A stretch of 50,331 bases of DNA from Thermopetrobacter sp964430935 (GTDB lineage Bacteria > Pseudomonadota > Alphaproteobacteria > Rhizobiales > Aestuariivirgaceae): positions 1-50,331 of the forward strand of contig CAYSHK010000028.1 in assembly GCA_964430935.1 (NCBI GenBank), read 5' to 3'. Numbering within the stretch: position 1 is the stretch's first letter; each line of letters starts with the position of its first letter. Under the pieces are notes generated by a model that did no database searches, was not told the origin of the DNA, and saw nothing but the letters and a program-made list of their open reading frames with translations. Positions 1-11,821 of the stretch are shown here, piece after piece. A program made the translations under genes and the position numbers.

Positions 1-61
1 GAGGCCTCCGGAGGCAAGCGCGAAACGCCGACGGAGAACGCGCATACGAGATCATCATCTC

Positions 62-88
62 TGTCAAAGAGCATGCGCCGTATGGCGC
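62..88 (-). promoter_or_regulatory. rRNA-operon leader: boxB hairpin and boxA antitermination site
   Basis: Read on the minus strand, a 5-bp hairpin GCGCC-ATAC-GGCGC (75-88) is followed directly by TGCTCTTTGACA (62-73). This matches boxA of bacterial rRNA leaders (E. coli TGCTCTTTAACA) in the form usual for alphaproteobacteria. The order boxB then boxA is that of rrn leaders, where the Nus complex loads to prevent Rho termination. A strong promoter lies about 150 nt upstream on the same strand. The 61 nt left before the window edge are GC-rich and have no ORF. I infer that a 16S rRNA gene begins just outside the left edge. Confidence 0.7.
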
Positions 89-227
89 CCCTCGCACACG
101 AGCATCGCCAAGGCGCAGTTCCATTCCGGATACGCCCGGCATCATGATGCACTCATGCGAAGGAAATCTGCGGAAACCGGGCAGTCCGGCTTGCTTCCGG
201 CCGCCCCCGCCCCGCGAGGTGATGCGC

Positions 228-257
228 TATATATGGTTGGCGCCCTTCCGCTGTCAA
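228..257 (-). promoter_or_regulatory. Strong sigma70-type promoter, probably rrn P1
   Basis: On the minus strand a perfect -35 TTGACA (252-257) is followed after 18 nt by TATATA (228-233); shifting by one gives ATATAT at 17 nt. The discriminator after the -10 is GCGC, typical of stringently controlled stable-RNA promoters. T-rich and A-rich tracts at 263-290 could act as an UP-like element. Nothing is coded downstream on this strand inside the window apart from the boxA leader, which supports an rRNA operon promoter. Confidence 0.65.
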
Positions 258-398
258 GCGCCTTTTTCCAATTTTTTTCATCCGCCCGATCCGGTTCCCG
301 TCGCGCCGAGGAACAGGCACGCCCGGCGCACCCCGTTAACCGAATATCAACCATGCCGCCCCACCCTGAAAGCAGCATGTTCCGCGGGCACATCGGCC

Positions 399-427
399 TT
401 GACCTGACGCAACGTCCGGCTGCTATC
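399..427 (+). promoter_or_regulatory. Candidate promoter for the M23 peptidase gene
   Basis: TTGACC (399-404), a 17-nt spacer, then GCTATC (422-427). This resembles alphaproteobacterial housekeeping promoters with a GCTA-type -10. It would give a leader of roughly 100 nt to the GTG start at 533. Region 258-532 otherwise shows no gene I can support. Confidence 0.4.
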
Positions 428-532
428 AGGGAAGACGGGTTTCCGGCGAGCCTGAAAACCCGTCCGGGCGATGCGGTGCGTACGGATATCTGGCCATTTT
501 TCGCCATTATTGGCACCCATTAATATGGCCGT

Positions 533-2371
533 GTGTCGCGTACGCATGAGCATGGGCCCCGGCCGCTCAAGGTCCGAGCAAGCGGGGTGCGGCACGATAC
601 TGCTCAGCAGAGTTTCTTCGAGGGGTTGTCAGAACCGATGCGAATTCCGGGCAGGACGGACGAGGCCGCGACCAGGGACACCGGAACGGGCGGTGTACCC
701 GCGGAAGATCCCATCAGCTTCTTCGAGGGGGGAGGTTCCCATGGTGGCGCGGAGCAGGGCCGCAAATGGCTGCTGCTGACGGCGGGTGCCGGTGTCGTGG
801 CCGGTCTCGTCACCGCCGGCGTTCTGTTCGGCATGATGGACACGCCGACCGCCGTCTCCGAGAAGGAGGCTCCGTTCTCCGGCGTGGGTTCGCAGCGCCC
901 CGTCATCTCCGCCAAGGGCAACATGGGCGGCCGCCTCGACGCCACGGTCTTCAACGCCTCCATCGCGGCGATCACGCCGGCGGCCGCGAAGCCCGTGGAG
1001 GAACACGTCCATACGGCCCGGCTCATGACCACCTTCGCCGGTACGGCGGACAGCTGGCCCTCCTCGGCGGTTTCGCCGTCCATCCTCCAGGCATCCCTGA
1101 TGATTCCGGAAGGCACCGGCAGCAACGAGACGGTCATCCTGAAGTCTCCGCCGCCGGAGCCCGAGGACCGGACCTTCGAACTCGGCCGCGGCGAATCGCT
1201 CGCCGACGGTCTGATCGCGCTCGGCGTGCCGCCCACCGTGGCACGGGCCCTGGTCCGGGCGCTCGAGCCGGTCCACCCCGCCGAGCTGCTGAAGCCCGGA
1301 CAGAAAATTTCCGTGACCCTCGACCGGCAACAGGACTTCTACGGTACCGAGGTCATCTACCCCGTCTATCTGTCGTTCCGCACCGGCGACGGAAAGCGCG
1401 TCATCGTCGAATCGGACGAGGACGGCAACTTCATGGTCCGCGACGAGACCCTGAAGGCGGACGGCAACGGCCGGGACACGGTGATCCGTCCGAAGGCCCG
1501 TCCGGGAACCCTGGTGATTCGCAGAAAGGGCGGGGACGCGCAGTATGCGGAAGCCCCCTTCATCCGCGCGCGCGGACGGGTCTCCTCCTCGCTCTACGCG
1601 GCCGCGAAGGACCAGAACGTCCCGGACTACATCATCAATCAGATGATGCGCGCCTTCTCCTACAGCGTCGACCTGCAGCGGCAGGTGGCCAAGGGCGACA
1701 CCTTCGACATTCTCTACGGAACTCCGATCTCCGGATCCTCCAAGCGGCGCAAGGTGCTCTACTATGCCGCCCTCAACCTGCGGGGCCGGAAGATCGTCTA
1801 CTACCGCTTCACGACCCCGCGCGGCCACACCGGATATTTCGACGAGAAGGGCCGCTCCGCCTCGAAGGGGCTGATGGTCACGCCGATCTCCGGCGCCCGG
1901 ATCACCTCCGGCTTCGGCATGCGTCGCCATCCGGTTCTCGGCTACACCAAGATGCACACGGGCGTGGACTTCGGAGCGCCGCGCGGCACGCCGATCCGCG
2001 CCGCCGGTTCGGGCAAGGTGATCTTCGCCGGCTGGAAGGGCGGCTATGGCCGGACCGTCATGATCCGCCACGAGAACGGATACGTGACGCTCTACGCGCA
2101 CCAGAGCCGGATCGCGCGCGGCATCCGCAAGGGCGTCCGGGTCAATCAGGGGCAGGTGATCGGATACGTGGGCGCCTCCGGACGCGTCACCGGACCGCAT
2201 CTGCATTTCGAGGTGCGGATCCGCAACCGCCCGGTCAATCCGCGCCGCGTCCGCACCGCCCACAACGTCCGGCTCAAGGGCAAGGCGCTGGAGGCCTTCA
2301 GGAAGCAGAAGGCGCGCATCCTCGCCCTCTTGAAACAGGCGCCGACGGCGGATCTGGTCGCACGGCGCTGA
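533..2371 (+). CDS. Membrane-anchored M23 family metallopeptidase (murein D,D-endopeptidase type)
   Basis: A 612-residue bitopic protein. A polar N-terminal tail of about 78 residues precedes one membrane segment (about 79-101), so the catalytic part is periplasmic. A middle region around a YIINQMMRAFSYSVDLQ stretch followed by KGDTFDILY is the second domain of Csd3/MepM-like peptidases. The C-terminal LytM domain has the zinc motifs HTGVD (H475, D479) and HLHFE (H556, H558), so it should be active in cutting peptidoglycan cross-links. The start is uncertain: GTG at 533 has no clear ribosome site, and ATG at 638 is the alternative. The tail contains SFFEG twice, once upstream of 638, which slightly favours the longer form. 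A terminator hairpin follows. Confidence 0.85.
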   Translation: MSRTHEHGPRPLKVRASGVRHDTAQQSFFEGLSEPMRIPGRTDEAATRDTGTGGVPAEDPISFFEGGGSHGGAEQGRKWLLLTAGAGVVAGLVTAGVLFGMMDTPTAVSEKEAPFSGVGSQRPVISAKGNMGGRLDATVFNASIAAITPAAAKPVEEHVHTARLMTTFAGTADSWPSSAVSPSILQASLMIPEGTGSNETVILKSPPPEPEDRTFELGRGESLADGLIALGVPPTVARALVRALEPVHPAELLKPGQKISVTLDRQQDFYGTEVIYPVYLSFRTGDGKRVIVESDEDGNFMVRDETLKADGNGRDTVIRPKARPGTLVIRRKGGDAQYAEAPFIRARGRVSSSLYAAAKDQNVPDYIINQMMRAFSYSVDLQRQVAKGDTFDILYGTPISGSSKRRKVLYYAALNLRGRKIVYYRFTTPRGHTGYFDEKGRSASKGLMVTPISGARITSGFGMRRHPVLGYTKMHTGVDFGAPRGTPIRAAGSGKVIFAGWKGGYGRTVMIRHENGYVTLYAHQSRIARGIRKGVRVNQGQVIGYVGASGRVTGPHLHFEVRIRNRPVNPRRVRTAHNVRLKGKALEAFRKQKARILALLKQAPTADLVARR

Positions 2372-2431
2372 ACCGCCCGCGCGGCCTCCGGCCATCCGGA
2401 ACGCGTGCCGGAACATCCTTTCCGACATGGA

Positions 2432-2459
2432 ACGGGGACGCCCGTAAAGGCGTCCCCGT
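2432..2459 (+). terminator. Hairpin terminator after the M23 gene
   Basis: A perfect 11-bp stem ACGGGGACGCC / GGCGTCCCCGT with a 6-nt loop. It sits between the stop of the M23 gene (2371) and the stop of convergent ppk2 (2484). The downstream T tract is poor on both strands, so it may separate the two convergent transcripts. Confidence 0.6.
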
Positions 2460-2483
2460 CGTCGTTCTCCGGCAAGGCGGATA

Positions 2484-3572
2484 TCAGTCGGCGCCGGCCC
2501 TGCGCAGCGCGGGATGCAGGGACACGCCCAGCAGATGCTGCGTGTGCCCGATCACCTGCGCGGAGGAGCTGACGATGTTGGGATCGGGGCCGTGCACCAC
2601 CTTGTGGTCCTTCTCCGGATACGGCATCGTCGAGAGGAAATGCTGCATGGCGTTGATGCGCGCCCGTTTCTTGTCGTTGGAGCGGATCACCGTCCACGGC
2701 GCGTCGGCGGTGTCGGTATAGAAGAACATCGCCTCCTTCGCCTCGGTGTACTCGTCCCACTTGTTCAGGGACTGCCGGTCGATGGGCGAGAGCTTCCACT
2801 GCTTCAGCGGATCCGTCATGCGGGCCGCGAAACGTCTCAGCTGCTCCTCGCGGGTTACCGAGAACCAGTACTTGAACAGCCAGATTCCGGAACGCACCAG
2901 CATGCGCTCGAGTTCCGGACACTGGCGCATGAACTCCAGATATTCATACGGGGTGCAGAAGCCCATGACCCGTTCCACACCGGCCCTGTTGTACCAGGAC
3001 CGGTCGAACATGACGATCTCGCCCGCGGAGGGAAGATGTTCGATGTAGCGCTGGAAATACCACTGGGTGCGTTCCTTCTCCGTGGGCTTCGCCAGCGCCA
3101 CGACGCGCGCCCCGCGGGGATTGAGATGCTCCATGAACCGTTTGATGGTACCGCCCTTGCCCGCGGCGTCGCGCCCCTCGAACAGGATGACCACCTTCTG
3201 CCCCGTTTCCTGCACCCACTTCTGCAGCTTCAGAAGCTCCACCTGCAGCGCCGCCTTCTGCTTCTCGTAGGCGTCGCGCTTCATCTTCGTGGCATACGGA
3301 TACAGTCCCTTCTCGTGCGCCCGCCGCAGCGATTCGGCCAGGGACATGCCGGCCAGATCGCGCATCAGCTCCTCGGCGTCCGCATGGGCCACGTCGGTGA
3401 TCGCATCCAGCGCCTTGCGCTGCGAAGGGGAAAGCCTGGTGGGCTTTCCCGCCCCCTTCCCGGCCACGGACCTTCCCGCCGCCGTTTTCGTCTTCGTCCC
3501 GCGGGTCGAGGTCTTCCCACCGCCCTTCTTCGCCGCGGCTCCGCTTCCGCCACCGGTCTTCGCTTCCGCCAT
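2484..3572 (-). CDS. ppk2: Polyphosphate kinase 2 (PPK2 family)
   Basis: Cytosolic enzyme transferring phosphate between polyphosphate and nucleoside phosphates. A low-complexity Lys/Gly/Ala-rich N-terminus (about 50 residues) precedes one PPK2 domain. Visible motifs are the Walker A GRDAAGKGG, the ALAKPTEKERTQWYFQRY segment and the Walker B/lid FDRSWYNRAGVE. At 362 residues with a single domain it looks like class I PPK2. The start at 3572 is chosen because GGGAGG lies just upstream; an ATG at 3608 would add 12 residues without support. It stands alone, convergent with the M23 gene; the clpB terminator lies upstream. Confidence 0.93.
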   Translation of the reverse strand: MAEAKTGGGSGAAAKKGGGKTSTRGTKTKTAAGRSVAGKGAGKPTRLSPSQRKALDAITDVAHADAEELMRDLAGMSLAESLRRAHEKGLYPYATKMKRDAYEKQKAALQVELLKLQKWVQETGQKVVILFEGRDAAGKGGTIKRFMEHLNPRGARVVALAKPTEKERTQWYFQRYIEHLPSAGEIVMFDRSWYNRAGVERVMGFCTPYEYLEFMRQCPELERMLVRSGIWLFKYWFSVTREEQLRRFAARMTDPLKQWKLSPIDRQSLNKWDEYTEAKEAMFFYTDTADAPWTVIRSNDKKRARINAMQHFLSTMPYPEKDHKVVHGPDPNIVSSSAQVIGHTQHLLGVSLHPALRRAGAD

Positions 3573-3713
3573 GCCAGCCTCCCTTCGCACCGGACTCCAT
3601 CCGTCCATGACGGAGTCCTCACATGTCCCATGCTATCGATGATACATCCGAAAAGTTTGACTTCGCTCAAAATGATCCCAAAAAGACCGCCCATTCCTCT
3701 TTCAGGGTAAACG

Positions 3714-3750
3714 GAAAGGCCCCGGAGACGGACGGTCTCCGGAGCCTTTC
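3714..3750 (-). terminator. Rho-independent terminator of clpB
   Basis: A 16-bp stem (3714-3729 with 3735-3750, one mismatch) and a 5-nt loop, starting 24 nt beyond the clpB stop. On the minus strand the stem ends in CCTTTC and runs into CGTTTACC, a T-rich tail. It insulates ppk2 from clpB. Confidence 0.75.
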
Positions 3751-3773
3751 GAATGGACCGGGGTTCCGCGGCC

Positions 3774-6380
<2,607 letters not shown>

Positions 6381-6493
6381 GCTGTTCTCCTTTCCAAGCC
6401 CGCGCGTCTGGCGGCCCTCCTTCGAGGCGCCACCATGTCCGCGGCTCCATTGCGGGTTCAATTTGTCGCCCCCACGGGCATCGTCTGAATCGG

Positions 6494-6521
6494 ATATAGT
6501 GTGCTACAAGCCGCTCACAAG
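6494..6521 (-). promoter_or_regulatory. RpoH (sigma32)-type promoter of clpB
   Basis: On the minus strand CTTG (6518-6521), 18 nt, then CTATAT (6494-6499). This fits the alphaproteobacterial heat-shock consensus CTTG-N17/18-CYTATNT. It would give a leader of about 105 nt to clpB. It lies in the 167-nt space shared with the divergent MOSC gene. Confidence 0.55.
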
Positions 6522-6547
6522 TACCGCTGCAAAAAAAGGTTTTGGAA

Positions 6548-7309
6548 ATGACCGCCAGAATCGTCTCGCTGTATCTGTGGCCCGTGAAAGGCCTTTCCGG
6601 CCAGCCGCTGGACGAGGCGCGCATCGAACCGGGCAAGCCGCTGAAGGACGATCGGCGCTGGGCGATGGAGCGTTCAGGACACGTCTTCGATCCCGTCCAC
6701 CCGCGCCACATACCCAAGGGCAAGTTCCTGCAGCTGGTGAACACCGCGAAGCTGGCCGCGCTGGAAAGCCGCTACGATGCCGGGACGGCCACCCTCACCC
6801 TGCTGCGCGACGGGCAGCAGCTCGCCAGGGGCCAGCTCACCACCCCCGCGGGCAGGGCGATCATCGAGCAGTTCCTGTCCGCCTTCCTGGAGGACGAGAT
6901 CCCGGCCCCGCCCCGCATCGTCGGGCACGGGGAGCACCATTTCTTCGACGTGCCGAAACCCTGGCTGTCCCTGATCAACCTCGAGACCCTGAAGGACATC
7001 GAGCGCATCGTCGGACGGCCGGTGGAACCGGAGCGCTTCCGCGCGAACGTCTATATCGAGGGCCTGCCCGCCTGGCGGGAATTCGAGTGGGTGGGAAAGG
7101 AGGTCCTCGTCAACGGCACGCCCGCCTTCCGGGCCACGGAGCGCATCGGAAGGTGCATCGCCACCGGCGTGAACCCGAAGACCGGCGAGCGGGATCTGCA
7201 CATCCCGCGCACCCTTCTCGACCATTACGACCACAAGGACTGCGGCATCTACATGGAGCCGATCGCCGAAATGGTCCTGAAACCGGGAGACGAGCTGAAG
7301 CCCGCCTGA
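6548..7309 (+). CDS. MOSC domain-containing protein
   Basis: A 253-residue protein with the N-terminal MOSC beta-barrel (LYLWPVKGLSGQ) and the C-terminal MOSC domain, including the conserved cysteine in IGRCIATGVNPKTGERD. MOSC proteins bind molybdenum cofactor sulfur or carry molybdenum-dependent reductase functions (YiiM/YcbX/MARC relatives). The exact substrate cannot be told from sequence. ATG at 6548 has AAGG 8 nt upstream; a TTG two codons earlier is possible. It is divergent from clpB and monocistronic; 104 nt without features separate it from the convergent DUF4167 gene. Confidence 0.85.
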   Translation: MTARIVSLYLWPVKGLSGQPLDEARIEPGKPLKDDRRWAMERSGHVFDPVHPRHIPKGKFLQLVNTAKLAALESRYDAGTATLTLLRDGQQLARGQLTTPAGRAIIEQFLSAFLEDEIPAPPRIVGHGEHHFFDVPKPWLSLINLETLKDIERIVGRPVEPERFRANVYIEGLPAWREFEWVGKEVLVNGTPAFRATERIGRCIATGVNPKTGERDLHIPRTLLDHYDHKDCGIYMEPIAEMVLKPGDELKPA

Positions 7310-7413
7310 GGGTGCGCCCCCGCGCAAATCATGGCCCGCCGGCATTTCCCGACAGGCCGCATGCGTTTCCTGTCCGTCCGGCCGCCGGGGGACGGAACGC
7401 GCATTGACGGATC

Positions 7414-8124
7414 TCAGGCCTCCTCCGCGGAGGCCTCCCCGGCGGCGTCCTGTGCCGGCGCATCCTTTTTCGTGCGGCGCGTGGTGCGGGTGCGGCGCGT
7501 CCGGCGGACGGTCCTGCGCTCGCCCTTGTCCTCCTCCGCAGCCGCCTGCGCCTCACCGGCGCCATCCGCGCCGTCGTCCCCGGAATCGGGGGTCGCCGCC
7601 GGCGTCACCAGGAAGCTCGGCTGCGGGCCGCCCCAGGCGGGATCCGCCTGAACGTCGGGCTGCTCGCCGGACCCTTCCGGCGCTGCGGCCACAACCACCG
7701 GCTGCCCGGTATCGGACGCGGAGGACGCCTCGCCGCTCTGCGCGGCGCTCTCCTCCCGTCCCGCCGGAGCATTCCCCTCCGTGGCGGATGCCTCCGGCTG
7801 CGCGCCGCCGCTGCGGTCGCGGCCGTTGCCGCGCATGCGCTGCTCGCGCTGCTCCATCTGCTGCTGGCGTCGGGCCTGTATCTGCTCCTGGGCGGCGGCG
7901 ATGATGCGCAGATAGTGCTCCGCATACTGGAAGAAGCCTTCCGCCTTCACTGCGTCCCCGGAAGCCAGCGCGTCGCGTCCCAGCTGCATGTACTTGTCCG
8001 CGATATGCTGCGCCGTACCGCGCACCTTCACGCCGGGACCATTGCTCTCGTAGACGCGGTTTGCCGGGTTGGGTTGCCTGCGATTGCGCGAGCGCGACCT
8101 GTTCTTGTGCTGGGCCTGTCTCAT
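7414..8124 (-). CDS. DUF4167 domain protein (basic N-terminus, acidic low-complexity tail)
   Basis: A 236-residue alphaproteobacterial protein. The first 80 residues form the DUF4167 domain: an Arg/Asn-rich start (NRSRSRNRRQ), then RVYESNGPGVKVRGTAQHI and YAEHYLRIIAA. The rest is disordered, rich in Gln, Ala, Glu and Gly, ending in an Arg/Thr-rich stretch and an acidic tail. Its function is unknown; the basic N-terminus suggests RNA or ribosome contact, which is inference. It sits downstream of prfA-prmC, the usual place in this class. Confidence 0.88.
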   Translation of the reverse strand: MRQAQHKNRSRSRNRRQPNPANRVYESNGPGVKVRGTAQHIADKYMQLGRDALASGDAVKAEGFFQYAEHYLRIIAAAQEQIQARRQQQMEQREQRMRGNGRDRSGGAQPEASATEGNAPAGREESAAQSGEASSASDTGQPVVVAAAPEGSGEQPDVQADPAWGGPQPSFLVTPAATPDSGDDGADGAGEAQAAAEEDKGERRTVRRTRRTRTTRRTKKDAPAQDAAGEASAEEA

Positions 8125-8519
8125 TTCGGACTATTCTTCTGTCATCCAATATTGATCAAGTGGACGCATGCCGGAAGCGGTTGCATCCTCCTCATTCCCG
8201 TCCCGCGACGGGTGACGCATTCATCAGGGTTGCCGCCTTGCTGCCTGATAGTGCCTGACTGTGATGTTCGTATCGGCCTGGCTGACTGCTACAACTCTCC
8301 AGAGCTGTTTCCTCAGGTGCTCCCTGTGCGGAAATACCGGCGCGCCGCCCGCCGGTCCCTCTGCGGCTCATGCCGCGACTGGCATCTCAGTGCCCGTCAG
8401 GCGCCAGTCAATCCCGATTCGCATGAAGCCTTCCGCGAACCACAGGCTCTACATAGCGCGCCTTACCGTTCATTCCAAGCAGATTCGCACACGAACCTTC
8501 CGGGGTGTTGCAAAAAAGC
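8125..8519. other. 395-nt intergenic region between prmC and DUF4167
   Basis: No protein or recognised RNA gene. It holds a hairpin CCCGTC-CCGC-GACGGG (8197-8212), a longer imperfect stem GACTGGC/GCCAGTC near 8380-8412, and on the minus strand a T6 run (about 8512-8517) just after the prmC stop. A TCCAATAT half-match to the AT-rich dyad described at hisN/atpH lies at 8146-8153, 22 nt upstream of the DUF4167 start. It probably contains the DUF4167 promoter. Confidence 0.4.
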
Positions 8520-9412
8520 CTACTCCCTTTCCGCCACGATCACGCGCGCCACACCGGCCAGATCGTGGCGGACCGCGGGGCCGCCACCTCCGGCCAGACC
8601 GGCCTCGGCGAAGATGGTGCGCACCGCCTCGGCCTGCGCGATTCCCACCTCGACGATCAGCCTGCCACCCTTCCGCAGCACCGTGGCGGCGCGGCATGCC
8701 AGCGCCCGGTAGGCCGCAAGTCCGTCCGGACCGCCGGCCAGCGCCAGCCGGGGGTCGTGATCGGCCACCTCCCTGCCCAGCCCCTCCACCTCGCCGTCGG
8801 GAATATAGGGCGGGTTGGAGACGATCAGGTCGAAGCTCCCTTCCGCGAACGCGGCCAGCCAGTCGCCGCATACCGGGATCAGGCGCCCCTCCACGCCGTG
8901 CGTGCGGGCGTTCCCCATGGTCGTGGCGAGTGCCGCCCGGGAAATGTCGAGCGCCACTCCCCCGGCTTCCGGCAGCTCGGCAAGAAGCGTCACGATGATG
9001 GCGCCGGAACCGGAGCCGGCATCCAGGATGAGAACCCCGGAACCGAGAGGATCGTGCCGACGGGCCGTCTCCAACGCGGCCTCGACGAGGATTTCGGTGT
9101 CCGGACGGGGATCCAGCACATCCGGAGTGATGCGGAAATCCCGTCCGAAGAACTCCCGGCGGCCGATGATGCGCGAGACCGGCTCTCCCGAAAGCCGCCG
9201 CGCCGCAGCCGCGGCCAGACGGGCGGCCTCCCGCTCCGTCAGCGGCCGCTCGGGCCTTGCGATCAGGGCCGCATGGTCGATCCGCAGAACTTCGAGCAGC
9301 AGCACCCGCGCATCCAGCTCGGGCGTCGCCAGACCCGCGTCGCGGAACTCCCCGGCCACGAGGCGCAGGGCCTCCCCGGCCCGCATGCCGGCGACGGGTG
9401 CCTTCCTTCCGG

Positions 9413-9416
<4 letters not shown>
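8520..9416 (-). CDS. prmC: Release factor glutamine methyltransferase PrmC
   Basis: Methylates the GGQ glutamine of peptide chain release factors with S-adenosylmethionine. The 298-residue protein has the N-terminal helical domain (LDARVLLLEVL, LSGEPVSRIIGRREFFG), the SAM motif LDAGSGSGAI and the catalytic SNPPYIP. The start overlaps the prfA stop by 4 nt (ATGA), so enzyme and substrate are translationally coupled. Confidence 0.95.
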
Positions 9417-10483
<1,067 letters not shown>

Positions 10484-10572
10484 CGGCTGCATGTTCCCTG
10501 ACGTGCAAGGGGGACGGAGCCTCCCGTCCCCCAGGCGCATGTCCGTTGCTGTAGCCGATTTGTCCGGCGCTG

Positions 10573-11667
10573 TCAGCCCTTGCGCCTGCCGAGCCTGCGC
10601 GGATCCAGCGGCTGGCCCACCAGCACCTCGCCCGGCGCCGACAGACGGCCCATCACCTTTCCGTCCATGAGCCATTCCAGGAACGAGCCGTCCCGGGTGA
10701 TGATCAGCAGCCCCTTGCGTTTCGGCACGGTGTAGGTGTCGCCGGCGTTCATCTGGCCGGAGAAGACGACGGATCCGTTCTCGTCCTCGATGCGCACCCA
10801 TGTATCCTTCACCGCCCGCAGCACGAACCCGCGACCGGGCGCGCGGGAAACCGCGGACGTCTCGCGGGCATCGGCCACCGTCTTCGCCGCTTCCGCGTCC
10901 GCCGCGGGCACGGAGACCTTCCGGACGTCGGCGGTCTTCTTCCCGCCTTCATCCGTGGCACCATCCTGCGCCACGCCGGGAATCGTCTTGGCGATCAGCT
11001 CCTCGATGCTGCCCACGCCGGCGGTGGTGTCCCCGGCGGCCGGTGCATCGTCCTTCAGGGCCTCCTCGGCCAGCCGCGAGATGGAGGAAACCGTGCGGGT
11101 TCCGGGTTCGTCGACATCTTCCGCGGATGCCGCGCGCTCCTCCCGCGCCGCGCCGGACGCGTCCTCCTGCGCGACGACCACGGGACCCTGCGGCTCCCCG
11201 CCGGGAGTGATCAGCCACACGCCGATGCCGAACATCACCACGACGGCCAGCACCGACGCCACCACGCCCCCGGCACCGGAGGTAACCGAACGCAGCCGCT
11301 CGATCAGCGGAAAGGCGATGATCCTCGCCGAGGAGAAGGCACGCCCGGAAGCCCCCTCCTGCCGCGGCAGGAGCCGTTCGTAGTGCCGGACGAGGGGCTG
11401 CGGGTCGAAACCGAGATAGCGGGCGTAGGTGGCGACCATGCGCAGCGCCTGGGAGCGCTCGGGCAGGGCCGCGAGATCCCCCATCTCGATCGCCTCGAGA
11501 TGGTACGGATGGATTCCGGTGTCCTGACCGGCCTTGTCGAGGGGCACCCCGCGGTTCTCGCGCTCGCGCTGCAGATACCAGCCGGCTTCTCCCGCCGGAT
11601 CCTGCTTGCCGTCGGGTTTCGGGCGGAAATGGGCCCGGGCGGCGGTGGAACTCGTATGGATGTTCAT
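10573..11667 (-). CDS. RodZ-like helix-turn-helix/DUF4115 membrane protein
   Basis: A 364-residue bitopic protein: cytoplasmic HTH_25 domain (about 28-95, with LQRERENRGVPLDKAGQDTGI), a basic stretch, one membrane helix (about 137-157), a long Ala/Glu/Thr-rich periplasmic linker, and a C-terminal beta domain (DTWVRIEDENG, DGSFLEWLMDGK). This is RodZ architecture; RodZ links MreB filaments to the elongation peptidoglycan machinery. ATG at 11667 has AAGG upstream. It lies between ptsP and prfA; whether it acts in cell shape here is inferred from domain order only. Confidence 0.82.
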   Translation of the reverse strand: MNIHTSSTAARAHFRPKPDGKQDPAGEAGWYLQRERENRGVPLDKAGQDTGIHPYHLEAIEMGDLAALPERSQALRMVATYARYLGFDPQPLVRHYERLLPRQEGASGRAFSSARIIAFPLIERLRSVTSGAGGVVASVLAVVVMFGIGVWLITPGGEPQGPVVVAQEDASGAAREERAASAEDVDEPGTRTVSSISRLAEEALKDDAPAAGDTTAGVGSIEELIAKTIPGVAQDGATDEGGKKTADVRKVSVPAADAEAAKTVADARETSAVSRAPGRGFVLRAVKDTWVRIEDENGSVVFSGQMNAGDTYTVPKRKGLLIITRDGSFLEWLMDGKVMGRLSAPGEVLVGQPLDPRRLGRRKG

Positions 11668-11821
11668 GTCCTTGCACCTGGCTGCATGCCATCCGGCTCC
11701 GCCGGATCGGCCGTCTCCCGCGGAAACGCGCCTGCAACCGCACACACGTTCCCGCCGTTTCCGGTGCAATCATGAAGGAAAATGGTAAGCGCTTTATGAA
11801 CGCGGGCACCACGGCGGATCA

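Noticed and set aside
144..523. Overlapping plus- and minus-strand ORFs in the first 530 nt
   Set aside because: They have no family resemblance or ribosome sites and overlap the rRNA-type promoter and leader; the composition explains open frames in GC-rich DNA.
8380..8412. Imperfect stem in the prmC-DUF4167 spacer, considered as part of an SRP, 6S or RNase P RNA
   Set aside because: None of the conserved sequence blocks of these RNAs is present.
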